Shown here: piece after piece, positions 1 to 12,092 of the stretch | How the letters are laid out: each line of letters starts with the position of its first letter | How positions within the stretch are numbered: the first letter of the stretch is position 1 | Notes under the pieces: model-generated | What the model saw: the letters and a program-made list of their open reading frames with translations, nothing else | Database searches by the model: none | What the model was told of the DNA's origin: nothing | Origin: Batillaria attramentaria | Lineage: Eukaryota; Mollusca; Gastropoda; Batillariidae | NCBI GenBank assembly: GCA_018292915.2 | Contig: JACVVK020000391.1 | Span: forward strand, 287,001 to 351,000 | Length of the DNA stretch: 64,000 nt | Direction: 5' to 3' | Translations under genes and position numbers: made by a program

Positions 1-375
1 CCGGTTATTCAGCGCCGAAACACTGCATGAAACTCCGTGAAAATAATGTGTATTGTGTAGTCGCTTTACCCAATTTCATGGCTCAAAGAGCCGCGAACTG
101 AACCCAATACGCACGCTCACGTGAATCACATGCATTCTCTGAACCCCACAAACGTTAGCATATTAAAATCACGTGGTGCGAAAGATCACCACAGCTATTG
201 AAGTTTCGGGATTTGGAATTGTGTTGATTTTGAATTTTGTGGGTTGAACATTCCTACGCTGAGCAGAAGCCGGCGGACGAAGCCGGAGTATCCGGAGAGA
301 ATCCCACGACGATCCGGCAGCCCGAATGACACGGTGCCACACACATTCCAGCTGAAAAGTTCGATGGTTCAAGTG
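1..375 (-). repeat. Degenerate tRNA-derived SINE fragment (family D)
   Basis: This stretch resembles 50240-50625, where the family is better preserved. Shared pieces include the run of words around CGCACGCTCACGTGAATCAC, the block GAATTTTGTGGG(T/A)TGAACATT and GGAGTAYCCGGAGAGAA. The 50.6-kb copy carries a tRNA-like head at its high-coordinate end, so both copies point to the minus strand. No convincing gene is seen here. Confidence 0.5.
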
Positions 376-379
376 AGAC

Positions 380-791
380 TTAAAAGTCTAAGCTCCCAAA
401 AGCTTTCCGAATTGTGAAAAAAATTTACAGAGTCGACCGTGCAAGCACAGTCAACTCTGTCACAGTTGCAGAGTTTTCAGCGTCCCTGACACCCCAATAA
501 AAGCCAAAGGCAGCCTGATTTCACAGCTCAGTTTGCGTTTTAACGTTGAATGAGCAAGATCGTGCAGCACTCCACATCCCGGCGGTGCACACTGTAGCGA
601 TGTATCTCGCTCACTGACCTAAAGCCAAATAATGTCACGGCAAACTCGTGCTCTGGTTTTATAAGGGTCCCCGAAGTGCCGCTGAAAACTCTGCAACTGT
701 GACAGAGTTGACTGTGCTTGCACGGTCGACTCGACTCTGCAAAATTTGTTCACACTTCGGAAAGCTTTTTGTTGGGAGCTTAGATCTTTAA
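380..791. repeat. Fold-back (inverted-repeat) element
   Basis: Two roughly 100-bp arms, 380-482 and 683-791, are reverse complements of each other with a few mismatches. Both contain GTCGACCGTGCAAGCACAGT or its complement and the word AGCTTTCCGA. The middle 200 bp is single copy within the element. A related piece lies at 49728-49878, including the middle segment. The form is that of a non-autonomous DNA element; no protein is encoded. Confidence 0.65.
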
Positions 792-1825
792 ATCCCAACC
801 GCTCGCGCTGGTTGTAGGAATCGACACATCAGTCTACACCCCCGAGAACTTTTCAACCTTTCTTTAGTACTGTGACACTGTTAAAGGAGCTGATGCTACC
901 ATCTTTATGCTCACAGATCGTTCTGAGCTGTTTTCGTGTTATCTATCATCACACCGCTTAGACACCTGGACAGTGACAGCGTTTGTAATGCTGGCACTGA
1001 GCCAACAGAAACGTACTCGATGACACGGCGACCACACTCTCCAGTAGTGTAACAACAGTCGTAGAATGTGAATGTTCGACCGCTCGCGGAAAGTGTACAC
1101 AACATTGTATCGCATTAAGAACTGTACTAATCATCAAGAGAGAGTATGTCGAGTATTATAAAACGTAAGTTGGCTCAACAAAGATGGAATTAGCCCATAA
1201 AAAAATAAAAATAAAAGGAGTCCATTTCTACAATCTGTATTGCAATGAACTTGTTTAAACCACAAAAAGCCGCCCCATTTGTCTGTGCATTTCCACAAAC
1301 CGGGGCTCACCACAAAAGGAAACAAGACAACTCTTACTTGCGTGCGTGCGTGTGTGTGCATCGGGGGGGGGGGGGGGTCAACAGGTAACCTTTATTTTAT
1401 TTGCAAGTTTTTCTCGATATTGCGATTACACTAACACGCAAACAATCAGCCCCAAAACGACATTAATTAAAATAATAAAAGAAAACAATTTAAAATAAAT
1501 CAAAGATAAACTTACCTTATACTCGTAGTACACTTTCTGGCAATGAGATGCCGTCGTCAGTGCTCGCTCTCTATTGTCGTGGATGCTGTCCCTGACGGAG
1601 ATAGGCTTTCTGCCAGCAGCTGTTGTAGTCTGGCATACTGGAACAAGTTCCTGTCTGCTGGCGCGATCCACTTCCGAATAAACAACTTGACTGAAGTGAT
1701 TTGTAGGGACGCTGGATGTTGCAGCGTGTTTTGGTGATATATGTTGTTTAGGAAGGCTTGCCTACTGAGCCGTGCGTTCTGTACCCGCGCGTGGAGGTAT
1801 CATCTGGTTTGGGGACGTACCTGTA

Positions 1826-1881
<56 letters not shown>

Positions 1882-1887
1882 CACACA

Positions 1888-1929
<42 letters not shown>

Positions 1930-1990
1930 GTGTGATAAAGACAGACAGACACACCGACATGCAGGTACACACACTGATACGGAGAGATAC

Positions 1991-2027
<37 letters not shown>

Positions 2028-3537
2028 CTTTATTTTCCAACGGTAGTGCCGATTTAACCAAACAATGATTAATTTTCAATCAGCGTTGCTACAAACAAAC
2101 AAGAAAGAAAAAAAAAGAGACTACAATGGCAAGATAAAAGGAAATACAGGGAAAAAGAAGAAGAAAGGAAAAAACAATGGCGAGAGAGAGAGAGAGAGAG
2201 AGAGAGAGAAGCATACACACAGACTGACATACACATGAGGTGACACGCATACACACAGACTGAGAAAGAAGACAGCCAGAGAGAAAGAGAGAGTTGTGGA
2301 AGCTGAAATGGAGGTAAGGGAAAGGAGGGTGGTTGAAGGCCGGGGTATGCGGGGTGAGGGGGGTGACGGGGCGGGGTCGACAGGGCTGAGGAGGAGCCGA
2401 TGCTCTGGATTCCTTGCTGTCTGGCTGCTTTTGTGTCCGTGACGTCATCACATCGCAAGGTGGGTGTTTTGTGGGGTTAGAGACCTAGGCAAATCTCCAG
2501 GGGACTATTTCGCTTCATTTGTTTCTGTTCACCGCTGACAGCCTATGCATCCGAACCTTGCTTGATTGTTTAGGTGGACTCCGTCAGTACTAGTAACGTT
2601 CTTTCCAGTCCATCAGTCGCGAAACATTACACTCAATGAATTTCTCTTGTTTTTCCACGATTTTATAGTTGTTAAAATTGCATATGACCCAGCCAGTTTT
2701 CGGGTTTTGATGAAAAGTTATGTGGTATGTTTGACGTGTTCACGTGTAAATTGGCCCCCCGCCGGGCAAGGACGGAAGCACTGATCACCACTGGCTAGCC
2801 GGACGGCTTGCAAAATTACTTTCGTTAGCATGCAGTCACTGGCAACTTGACATGTCTTGCTTATTGAAACCACTGTCTGTTTTAGTTGGGGGGGGGGATA
2901 AGTGGAGGAAGTGTGCTGCCTGACATTTGCAGAGGCCACGAAGAAATCATTTGTACTCTGTGACCTACAGTTTTGACGCCTAGGCTACACAATTAGAGGT
3001 ATCTCCCCTTCCTGAATTGTCATGCGCATTGGCGGGTGGTTGCAGACGACAGTGCCAGCACCGTACATGTATCTTTTTCTCCCAAGGCTTTCCTGTATCG
3101 GCGACAGATTTCCATCAGACAAACTACTGGTGAGTTTTTTTTTTTTTTTTTTGGGGGGGGGGGGGGGATGGGTTGTTATGAGCATATCATGCGCGGGATG
3201 CAGTCAAAACAGACGGGGGCGTTTCCGATGCTTTTCAACTTTCAAGGTCGGATGCACTGCGGCTACGACACTGAGGCGGAGTGTTCAGTAGCACCGAGCG
3301 TATTCATTTTCCAATTCGGGTAGCACGGTGTGTTTCCGACGGGGGGGTGGGTGGGTGTTTGGGGGTTTAACGTCCTTTTCCAGTGTTTCCGACGGACTTC
3401 GGTCTAAAGGCTTGAAAGTGAGAAAGCCGCTGTTTATCAAGCAGACAACTTGACGAGGCTTCGCCGGTGGGCATCAAACACAGTGGTTTTTTTTGTTTTT
3501 TTTAAAATAATGTTGTTGTTGTTGTTGTTGTTGTTTT
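792..3537. other. Intergenic; simple repeats, no gene seen
   Basis: No ORF here has coding character. The longer open frames run through CA/TG, GA and homopolymer tracts. There is a 15-G run near 1363, GA tracts near 2000 and 2180-2208, and a T-run next to a G-run near 3136-3170. Confidence 0.6.
1828..1928. repeat. (TG)n-(CA)n compound microsatellite
   Basis: About 50 bp of TG repeat is followed by ACACACGTACAC and about 45 bp of CA repeat. The two halves are complementary, so the tract is itself a long inverted repeat. It gives open reading frames in several frames, none of them genes. Confidence 0.95.
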
Positions 3538-3722
3538 TACTACTTTATTGTCCCTTTCAGGGAAGCGCGTCGCCGCGGTGCAGCGCCACCCAATACCCAT
3601 CCTTTGTGGGGGGGGGGGGGGGTTGCAATTATGCTGGGGGAGGAAAGCCGGATAACCCGGAGAGAAACCCCCGATCAGCAGCCCGCCGGGCAGCCAGGAA
3701 AAACCTGGTTTTTGATTTATAA
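3538..3722. repeat. SINE body fragment (family B)
   Basis: This segment matches 21775-22000: TTACTACTTTA(T/A)TGTCCCTTTC, CAGYGCCACCCAATACC(C/T)ATCC, GCTGGGGGAGGAAAGC(C/T)GGATAACC and CAGCCAGGAAAAACC. The 21.8-kb copy is followed by a tRNA-like head in reverse orientation, so this is probably the tail part of the same SINE. Confidence 0.6.
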
Positions 3723-4218
3723 TCAAACTGGCTAAGTTGGGTGTTATGACTGACAGTAGGCCTAATCATCGTCGAAACATCTGAAGCGGAGTAGCACCGG
3801 AAACACTCGTGTCCAATTTGAATACACCATAAATTTTGTCGTAGGCAACCGTTTGAGATCCGGATGCTTTTTTTTCTTTTTTCTTCTTATTGTTGTTGTT
3901 TGTTAAGTGGCCCATTTGTGCTTGCAAGCACCCTAGATCCACTAAGCTATCGCGGATGTAGGGTCCTTTTGGACTTGTCTGAGGGAGGGACGGCTCAGCG
4001 GTCTCGCACTGGCCTAGATTTGACCGATGTGAACGTCCGTTCGGCAAAATGTAGCGAACTTAACCCTGCTGTCGATTTGATGGTGAAGGATTTCACAATA
4101 CGGAGCCAGAAGCCAAGAGCAGTGCTGTATGCTGTCTGGCGACCTCGGCCTATATCCGTCACGGACTGGGAGTACTATTTGGCACTCAGTGTGTTAGCTT
4201 TCCCGGCCCTAGGCTGTG

Positions 4219-4260
<42 letters not shown>

Positions 4261-5287
4261 ACAGAGGCCGGCACAGCAAAAACCCAGAACTACAGAACTT
4301 CCTTCGTCACTGATGACTGATGATCACGGCGCGTCACACACGTGACGTGATTATGGTCTGAAAATATTAAGATGTTAGAATAACGCATACTGAGGCAATC
4401 TGGTTACAAAGTTTCCATCGCCGGCAGGCAGTCGACGTGGGTGTTCGCGAACTTTTCAAAACAGCCGCGGATTATAACTGAATAACTTATTTGTCTTCAG
4501 AAATCTTGAGTACGTTCTCTAGGGTCCCGGCAAAGGGGATTATCCTTAAAGATACATTCCGCAGCTTGTTTAAGCTCACTGATCGACCTAAGCTTATTAT
4601 GTTATAGAATATAGTCTCATTTAGATGTGAGCAAAATCTGAGCCCATTCCGGGCCGTCGTTGCTATGAGTCAAAATGCACGTCTATCGGCTACTATGGGT
4701 TACCCTGAGTGTGTTGAGCCATATACGGTCATTGGTATCGCGTGATGCCTAATTACCCTACAACTGTAAACGTACACGGTGCGGGCTGGCATGGCATTCA
4801 GGTTCAGTCCCGTGTAGTCACAGGTCAGCGCCAGGCCCATTCAATCTGACCTACTTACGACAGTGTGCCTTTCGGAACATCTGAAGACAGTTTTGCTATT
4901 TTCTCGCCTAGCACGCGTATGAAATACTGCCACAGCTAACGCAGAAGCAATACTAACTGACGACATGATGTAATCCAGTGTTGACAGGCACATCCGGATG
5001 ACCGCCTGATGAAGGGACGTCACCAGTTTGTGAGGAGCAGACCAATCATACTGTACTCGATGCGTGATACATGCACATTCGAGCAGGAAGTACAGTGCAT
5101 ATGGGGTCGATTGCAACATTGCAAGATTACCGAGCTCTAAGATAGCCCTTTGGGAAGACCACTGGCCCAACAGTGGCGGCGTCTGTACCAAACACTTTTT
5201 TGACACAGTGGGAGTTGATCAAGCTGCGGTACGTAACTTTAAGAAGATTCTCCTGAACTCTCAGTGAACTGTGTGGACCGAGTGAAT
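3723..5287. other. Intergenic; old dispersed repeat, CA tract
   Basis: A CA microsatellite lies at 4217-4259. The interval 4620-5235 is a diverged relative of about 12755-13010: both contain GCAAAATCTGAGCC and later CACTG(G/A)CCCAA(C/T)(A/G)GTGGC(G/A)GCGTC followed by TTT(T/C)GACACAG. A 121-codon open frame on the minus strand (4841-5206) lies inside this repeat and is not accepted as a gene. Confidence 0.55.
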
Positions 5288-5527
5288 TCACTTCTCTCCA
5301 CCCTTATGTTGCCTACTAGCAGGCGTTTCGTCTTCTTCCTCCTGCTGTATTATCAGGTACACAAGACACGGCAGCACTACAGCAGTGAATGCGCCGACCG
5401 ATCCAAAAATGGCCGCCTTGTTAAATAAGGACGTCTGCGCGTCCTTGGAGCATGTAACGCCGACGGTTGTTTGGAACCGTTGCTGGTGACAGCAACACCC
5501 CATGCACTAATATACACACCTCACTGA
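5288..5527 (-). CDS. Possible small lipid-anchored single-pass membrane protein (71 aa)
   Basis: I do not recognise this protein. The ORF runs from ATG at 5503 to a stop at 5288. It starts MGCCC, which would suit N-myristoylation plus palmitoylation. A hydrophobic stretch at about residues 29-51 (AAIFGSVGAFTAVVLPCLVY, then LII) looks like one membrane span, and it is followed by an acidic tail (QQEEEDE) and a basic end. A strong minus-strand 3' splice site (long T/GT-rich tract then CAG) lies at 5528-5530, 24 bp before the ATG. An in-frame TAG sits two codons upstream, so the ATG would be the true start after a 5'-UTR intron. No poly(A) signal is obvious close downstream. It could be chance; the composition and splice site are the only support. 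Confidence 0.3.
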
Positions 5528-6388
5528 AAAAACAAAACAAAACATTTCGTTGGTTTTTTCTTTAATAATTGCTCAGACCTCAATCTTCACCATACGAGTA
5601 ATTCTGTCACAACTTGTGACGACCGCGGGTAAAGTCCATTCTAACCAGAACCAAAATATTTACACAATAAAATGGTGTGGTGCCGCGGGGGGGGGGGGGG
5701 GGGCTCAGTCAAGATGGCCGACTTCTTCATGTTGCTTCTGGGCAATACCAACAATACGTGTTCGAAAATGGACAGTCAGTTAGGCACGTGTCTCAGAATC
5801 CAGAAAGCAAATGTGGATTAAAAAAAGAAAAAGAAAAGGCAGCTAATGTTAAAAGCAAATCTGAATACTAAGAAACATGCGTAACTGACCGTCCATTTTC
5901 GATTTACCCGAACAATTATGTTCAGTCATCATCTGCATTTCTCCATACACACTTCACGAACGCATTCCGCATAGTGTTTCGCCGCGCGAGGCAAAAATTG
6001 CGTAACTAGATAATGAGAAACATTCTTGACTGGCAGTCCATTTTCCAGCAAGTATTTTGGAACTGCTCTTCTTCGATCCGAAAGTTTTAACGGCGATTCC
6101 TCTCCGGTTGTTGACGTTCTTGGGTGTCATCCGTCTGGGTGAGAGGAATGCGAGTGTGACGTTTTTCAAGCACCCCGCCACATGGGCAGCCACACTGCGC
6201 CTTCCGGGAGGAAATTCCTCTCGGTCAAAACCAACGTTTGTTTGAAAAACGTGTGCGATAATGCACGCGTCTTTATACTGCAGGAGCGTTTGAAGTCGTT
6301 TTCGGGTTGATAAACGCCCCCCTGTTATTGGACACCAACAAATCGAAGCCCCAAAGTGTTTCCGCCGCTACTCCCACCTGAAAATGGA
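5528..6388. other. Intergenic; short inverted repeat
   Basis: A 22-bp inverted repeat lies at 5760-5781 and 5881-5902, around the core TGACNGTCCATTTTCGA. A third partial copy of GTCCATTTTC is near 6038. A G-run lies at 5688-5703. No gene is supported. Confidence 0.5.
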
Positions 6389-6825
6389 AACCCCTGTAAT
6401 GTAGTGGGTAGCACTTCGGACCATAGCGGACCAGGAGATCCGGGTTCGAATCCCAGCCGAGGCAAGCAGGATTTTTACCTACCGCGGTCAGCTCCTATCC
6501 AGAGCCGCGGGTGTGCTATGGGCCCAGTGTGGAGGCTGTTGCCATATAGCTGACATTCACCCCCTCCCCTTGTTGTGACACATCTCATGATGTGGATGAT
6601 TACACGGCCGGCACCGCATGTGAGCGCCGGGATATATTTATGACAGGAAACGTGGAATGCGACTGTCACAAAGTTCCAAACCACATGGACCTCCGTAGCG
6701 TCATCATAGTCATTATGCACAATAAAATTCGCCCCAGCTTTCGCGCTCACCGTGGGTTCTACCCGTGACCTGGAAGGAACACCACTGAAGGTCGAGAAGA
6801 GTTTGGGTAGGGGGAAAAAAGAAAA
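6389..6825 (+). repeat. tRNA-derived SINE, family A, copy 1 (diverged)
   Basis: The head contains a pol III A-box-like word (GTAGTGGGTAGCAC) and a B box (GGGTTCGAATCCC). The body matches the other family-A copies: GGATGATTACACGGCCGGCA, GGATATATTTATGACAGGAA, a CCACATGGACCTCC block and GGAACACCACTG near the end, then an A-rich tail. This is the most diverged long copy. Confidence 0.8.
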
Positions 6826-7144
6826 GAAAAAAGAGGAAACAGGATTTTGGGTTTGTGCGTGTGAAAGACGGGGATGGTATGATCAACCAGAAAACGACTT
6901 ACAACGGAACTACGTGAACATTCTCGTATTTCAAACATGTAGCTATACCTGAGCGCAATCTTCGGTAAAACTTCTGAAACGTAGTAGCACAGGGAGAAGT
7001 AAGCCATCTTGATTTCTGAGTTGCACTGTCCATGTACAGTGTGTGCGTGTGTGTGTGTGTGTGTGTGAGCTTTTGTTGTTGTTGGTTTTTTTTTGTTTGG
7101 TTTTTTTTTTTTGTGGTCAAACCAACCATGGTCGCCTGTCACGG

Positions 7145-7466
7145 CCAGGCTGGGGAACTTTCAGTCATTTGACAATTTTCAGCCAAATTTTCTATCCTTT
7201 CAGCCAAAAAATCTAAGTTTCAGCCAAAGAAAAGGAAGGACACACTGTCATGACACATGTGATGTCATATGGGACAGTCTAACTTCATTTTTGAAGACTT
7301 GCATGTCAGTACCAAGGCAGTATTTTTCTTTTCGGTGCCAGGAGAGGCTACTAAATGCCTTTAGAAATGCTAAAATGTGTTGTCTTAAGTGGGGCATTAC
7401 CTCCGTGTTCCCTCAGCATGGCGCTGCCTCTGCACCCCAACCTAGGTTTCAGTCTTTTTTTCCCTC
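7145..7466 (+). repeat. Dispersed repeat R1, copy 1
   Basis: This copy starts CAGGCTGGGGAACTTTCAGTC. It contains TTTCAGCCAAAGAAAAGGAA, GGTGCCAGGAGAGGCTACTA, AATGCCTTTA and CTCAGCATGG. The same order appears reversed at 19926-20275 and 60596-61000. The encoded open frame is not conserved between copies, so I call it noncoding. Confidence 0.75.
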
Positions 7467-9059
7467 AGCTCACACAAACCTGCGAACAGTGATACTCGCG
7501 GTACATGCATGTCGCATCACCAAAACAATACAAGGACCATTTCTACCATATTGGGGACTGGCTGGACACGTGTGCAGACCTTAAAATCAACATTTTCAAG
7601 ACACCAATATAAGAAATTGTGTCTTAATATCAGATGAAGAATTCGCTTGAGTACAACACAGGCAAGGCTAACACTACATAAAGTTAACGCTGAGGCAAAT
7701 TCTGTTGTTGTTCATGGCTAGTGTATGTTTGCCTGGTATTCTAAAATACAAAACTTGACATGAAGTTGAAGGAAGCTCCGATGTGGGAAAAAGAACATAC
7801 GCTTGTGCCATTTCATAATGTTGGACTAGTTTGGTGTTGCAGTAGTCAGCATGGTTTTATATCTGTGGGACCTATGATAGGACAAATGTCCTATCTGACT
7901 GTGAAAGTATAGGACATTAGTCTTGAATATCGTTTACTGAGGTGCAAAAATGATTTAAACTACATTTTAAAATTTAATTTCAGACCGATGTCCAGCGCGG
8001 ATATAAAACCCTGAATAAGTGCCAACCACCACAACACCGTCACCATATTTGATGGAAAACTGAAAGAACGCAAAAAAGACAAAGGCAGCCTTAAATGCCA
8101 ATACAATGAACTGTGATGAAGCAGTAATTAATATGTAACACTCGCAAAATCGTATCACCAAACAAAATACATCATGGCAGCAGAGCCGATACCTTTTTCT
8201 GCAGGAGCGCAATAACAAGAGGGAAAACAAATGAAACACACATACAGTCGGTTCAAGATTCAGAATGAGGCGGACTGAAACTGACAAGGAATACTCAAGT
8301 AAACAGCCAATGTGAAATTAGAAGCCCACGAATGAATGAAGCATTTGTGTACTGTACATGTCCGCCACTCGCACAAGTATCGAGTCGGTAAACTGAACGG
8401 ATACACTGCTCGCTGCAGCAACCCATTAATTTTATTACATTTTCACAGAGGGGGGACAGGAAGATGAGCACAGTATGGACATTACTCGGCGAGTACAGAC
8501 TTAAATGTAATTAACATGTGATTATGACTGTCATGCCAGAGTCATTTAAAAGTTCAAGTTTCTCTCTCTCTCTCGATCATTTGGCTTTTTTTGTGTTTTT
8601 GTTTAGTTGTTTGTTCTTAAAAACGGCAAGTTTGAAAATTGGTTGCAAGACCAAAACTTCCACCGTTTTCAAATAAAGTTATCTCAATTTCTCTCACACA
8701 CACACAACACACAGTCAACCACTAAACACACACACACAGAACATGCTGAGGGTCCGTATGCATTAAAGTGAGAAAGTGAAGAGATGATGCACACTTTTGC
8801 ATGAATAAAGTGCCCAACATATCCATCTACATGAATATGTAAATTGCCAAAGTACGGCGTGGTACACACAAATGCATGATCAGAAGTGATTCACAAACTG
8901 TGGAAGTCCACCGACAAGCAGAAAAATTCAGGGGACCATTTTACACCAGCCACTTTCACTGCATCACTGTGAGAAGTATAAAAGGACAAATGTCCTGGCT
9001 GACTGTAGAAGTATGGGATATTTGTCCTGAATATTGTTCACTGTGACGCAAAAATTGAT
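7467..9059. other. Intergenic; two copies of a 65-bp palindromic repeat
   Basis: No gene is seen. A motif with the palindrome AGGACAAATGTCCT followed by CTGACTGTRGAAGTAT and a second GGAYATTNGTCCTGAATAT is present at 7871-7940 and 8977-9050. Diverged relatives occur at 43371-43450 and 61570-61622. Confidence 0.55.
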
Positions 9060-9399
9060 GAGACATATCTCAGGGCTTGAAATGGACCACGGTGGAAGAA
9101 GGAAAAGTGCTTAGCATTTAATGCGCAGTGGCAAAGCCACAAACACGTGTCTGCTTTACAGATGCGTACTGCAAGGGGTGTCCTGGGGCATAAAACTCCC
9201 CAAAACGTTTTTAAAAATTATCATTAATTAGACTAAAATCTGTGCACTTTGGTGCAGTTTTGAGCGATACAAACGCTTCAGAGGAGGAAAAACTTCTTTC
9301 GGGGACAATTTTTTAGAATTTGACTAAAATTTGTGCAATTTGGTGTGTTTCGGCATGATGCGAAGTGCTTGAGAGGAGAAAACACTTTCTGAGGTCGGG

Positions 9400-9435
<36 letters not shown>

Positions 9436-10200
9436 TGTAGCTAAAGCTCCAAGTCCGCCAAATAGTGGAAGATTTCAAGCCCTTATGTCTCCCTTTGTAC
9501 GGGTCTATAACCAATGCCGACACGGACAAAAAGCCACGCCATATCAATGTGAAACCTGCTTCTCGATTTACCACAGCTTGCTTTCACCATATCCCAGGCT
9601 TGGTGTCTGCAAAATGGAATCACTGCACAAAGATATTTCCCCAGGTTGTTAGAAATCAGCTTTAACACTTCAGTGCATGGAGCTGATTTCACAAACACAG
9701 CAACAAACAACTAAAAAGAAAACGATCCGATTTATGCTTCACCGACTTTTCAAGAAAAAAAGAAACGCTTTGTTCAGCACAGAGATCACACATTTACTTC
9801 TTGCATTCAACTCACAGTTCACTTACACGCCATCTTGTTTAGTTTGAGATGCTGGGAAAGGGCACAGTGTGCCGAGTTTCCAGACTAAAACTCCAAACCT
9901 CGTAAAAAAAACAGCAGGCAATCAGCCTTTAAAATTCATGTTACATTTTCCATGCAAAATGAGTGGAACATACATGTACAACAATAAATTAATGGTTTGG
10001 GCATATAGTGTGGACAGTGCTCTCAACATATTTATCTTCAAACCGCGGATACGGGGTCAGAGACCAAACTGATTGTGGAGCATGCAAATGATCACTTGAA
10101 TGATTACAAAGTACTGGCCGACCCCAACAAGCTCATAACATTCAAGGCTTGAAATGGTCCACGATACGTAAGGAGGAAAGGAGTGTGGCATCTAACGATG

Positions 10201-10247
<47 letters not shown>

Positions 10248-10680
10248 GGGGGGTTACACAGCGTATTATTATAGATTTCTACCAGTGTTTGTAATCCTTT
10301 TGTATACTTTGTATTGCGTTTTTCAAGTAGTAATGACATTTAGTAATAGTAATTTCACGGTACATGTACGTAAAATTATCTGCTTTGTGACGGGCCGATG
10401 GCCTAAACAATAAAGAATTGAACTTACTTGAATCTAGTGACGGAGGTGGCAAAACCACCAGCATGCCTCTGCAAAGCAGATGCGTTATGTTAGGGGAGTC
10501 TGCGCGGATGCTCCGATTAAAAAAAAAAGAAGAAAAAAAGACTAAAATCTGTCAATCTGGTGTGTTTTGGTATCATTTTAGGTGCTTGAGAGAAGGAAAC
10601 ACTTTCTGGGGGGAAGGGAAAGTTGTAGCCAGAGGTGGAAATCCACCAGAGGTGAAAGATTTTAAGCCTTGAATATTATG
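9060..10680. repeat. Tandem degenerate repeat block R2
   Basis: Blocks around 9075-9195, 9215-9480, 10146-10200 and 10425-10680 share GCTTGAAATGG(A/T)CCACG, ACTAAAATCTGT(G/C), TTTGGTGTGTTT(T/C)GG(C/T)AT, GAAACACTTTCTG(A/G)GG and a final GGAAGATTTCAAGCC-like end. CA/TG tracts sit at 9403-9432 and 10203-10230, the latter running into 22 G. No coding gene is supported. Confidence 0.55.
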
Positions 10681-11677
10681 ATGTACCCAAAACTTTTAAG
10701 CTTCATACTACTTACATGCACACTTTCAGCCTCTCACCACCTGGCATCGAGCCAACAGAAGGCGGAGAGTGGATGTGAGGCGTTTGCTAAAGTGTTGCGG
10801 TCACTTGCTGACTGGAAGAGCTGTGGGCTGTTTCAATTTCTGTTCACACAGCCAGCAGATGGTAGTGTACTGCACTGAGAGCTCTATTCATCGATTATTT
10901 TGAGGATACGTGGGCACTCAGGAGCGCAGCTGTTTCCAAAACCAAAGTTTTCAAAAGTCTAATGCTGTCAGGGCAAAGGAACGTTATCTGTATTGTTGTG
11001 AAGTTCATCCATATTGATGTTTAGTACAGCTCAGGAGAAGAACACACTATACTGTGTCCTCCCCAACAAGTCCCAAAAGTGAGCTGCAGCAAAATTTCAC
11101 AACAACACAGATACGCACGTGGATTGATTATTTAAAAAGAGCGGGTGATCATGAATCTAAAATTACACCAAAGAAATAATGAGCAAATGAACAGCAGGCG
11201 ATTCAATTTAAAAACAAATGCATAACCAAACAAAAACCCCTCAAAACCTACATCAAAGCAAGAATCGCAGTTTTGATGCAGATGAACGTTTTCCGTACGT
11301 CACCTAAAAACTTGTGTGCAGTACATCCTGGGTGCAAACACACCCATGCTTTAAAGAAGAAAATTTATGCGCCGTACAGCGTGGGTGCAGATGTTGCCAT
11401 CCTTCAAAAGATGATTTTGTTGTTTATTTGCTTATCTACAATCAAAATCACATGAGTTTTGGTGAGCGCTTCACCAATACCCTGATTGACAAAGTCGTGA
11501 AGTTTTGTGGATGTAGCGTGAAAATTGACTGAGCTACGAATGTTTGAATGAAAGTGTGGGTGCATTTCCACCCAAGACATATGGTGAAAGTTAATCCAAA
11601 ATGTTTCTTGCTGTGATAACAAAACAAAACAAAACAAAAAACAAAACAAAAAACCCGGAAGAAGAAATTACAGCTTT
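10681..11677. other. Intergenic, nothing recognised
   Basis: There are only short open frames without family resemblance. A short near-duplicate (GTGCAGTACATCCTGGGTGC and GCGCCGTACAGCGTGGGTGC) occurs at 11316-11386. The right edge is A-rich (AAAACAAAAC repeats at 11620-11655), next to the LINE insertion. Confidence 0.5.
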
Positions 11678-12092
11678 GTAACAATGGGAGCAAGATCCAG
11701 ACATTTCTCAACACCTGTCTGAGGCGCATCTTCAACATCCGATGGCCAGAGAAGATCCGGAATGAAGAGCTGTGGGAGCGAGCGGGGCAGGAACCAGCGG
11801 CCAAGCAGATCCTGCGGAGGAAGTGGGGCTGGATTGGACACACCCTCAGGAAGCCAGCATCCAGCACCACACGCCAAACCCTGACGTGGAACCCGCAGGG
11901 GAAAAGGAAGAGAGGCCGGCCTCGCAACAGCTGGAGGCGGGACACTGAGGCAGAGCTATGTAAGCAGGGGACCAACTGGACTGGAGTGGCAAGACTAGCC
12001 CAGAACAGAGTGCGATGGCGAAGGGTTGTCGATGGCCTATGCTCCACGTGGAGCCAAGGGCCTAAGTAAGTCAGTAAGTAACAATGGGAGCA
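11678..12092 (+). pseudogene. 5'-truncated LINE: C-terminal end of reverse-transcriptase ORF, with target-site duplication
   Basis: Between two exact 15-bp copies of GTAACAATGGGAGCA (11678-11692 and 12078-12092) lies a 385-bp insert. Its plus strand has an uninterrupted frame of about 125 codons ending in TAA. Motifs include RRIFNIRWPEKI, NEELWERAGQEP, RRKWGWIGHTLRKP, GKRKRGRPRNSWRRD and LAQNRVRWRRVVDGLC, the characteristic C-terminus of RTE/CR1-like non-LTR retrotransposons in invertebrates. It ends in a short TAAGTAAG tail. The insert is 5' truncated, as expected from target-primed reverse transcription, and the intact frame implies a recent insertion. The long open frame on the opposite strand (11448-12104) is a shadow. 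Confidence 0.9.

Noticed and set aside
1748..2057. Thr/His and Cys/Val-rich open frames
   Set aside because: They are translations of CA/TG microsatellites; the same holds at 9.4, 21.3, 26.5, 34.4, 37.5, 38.2, 48.3, 55.3 and 58.1 kb.
4841..5206. 121-codon minus-strand open frame
   Set aside because: The DNA is a diverged dispersed repeat (related to 12755-13010), and the frame is not kept in the other copy.
7093..7584. 163-codon plus-strand open frame
   Set aside because: It coincides with repeat R1, whose other two copies do not keep the frame.
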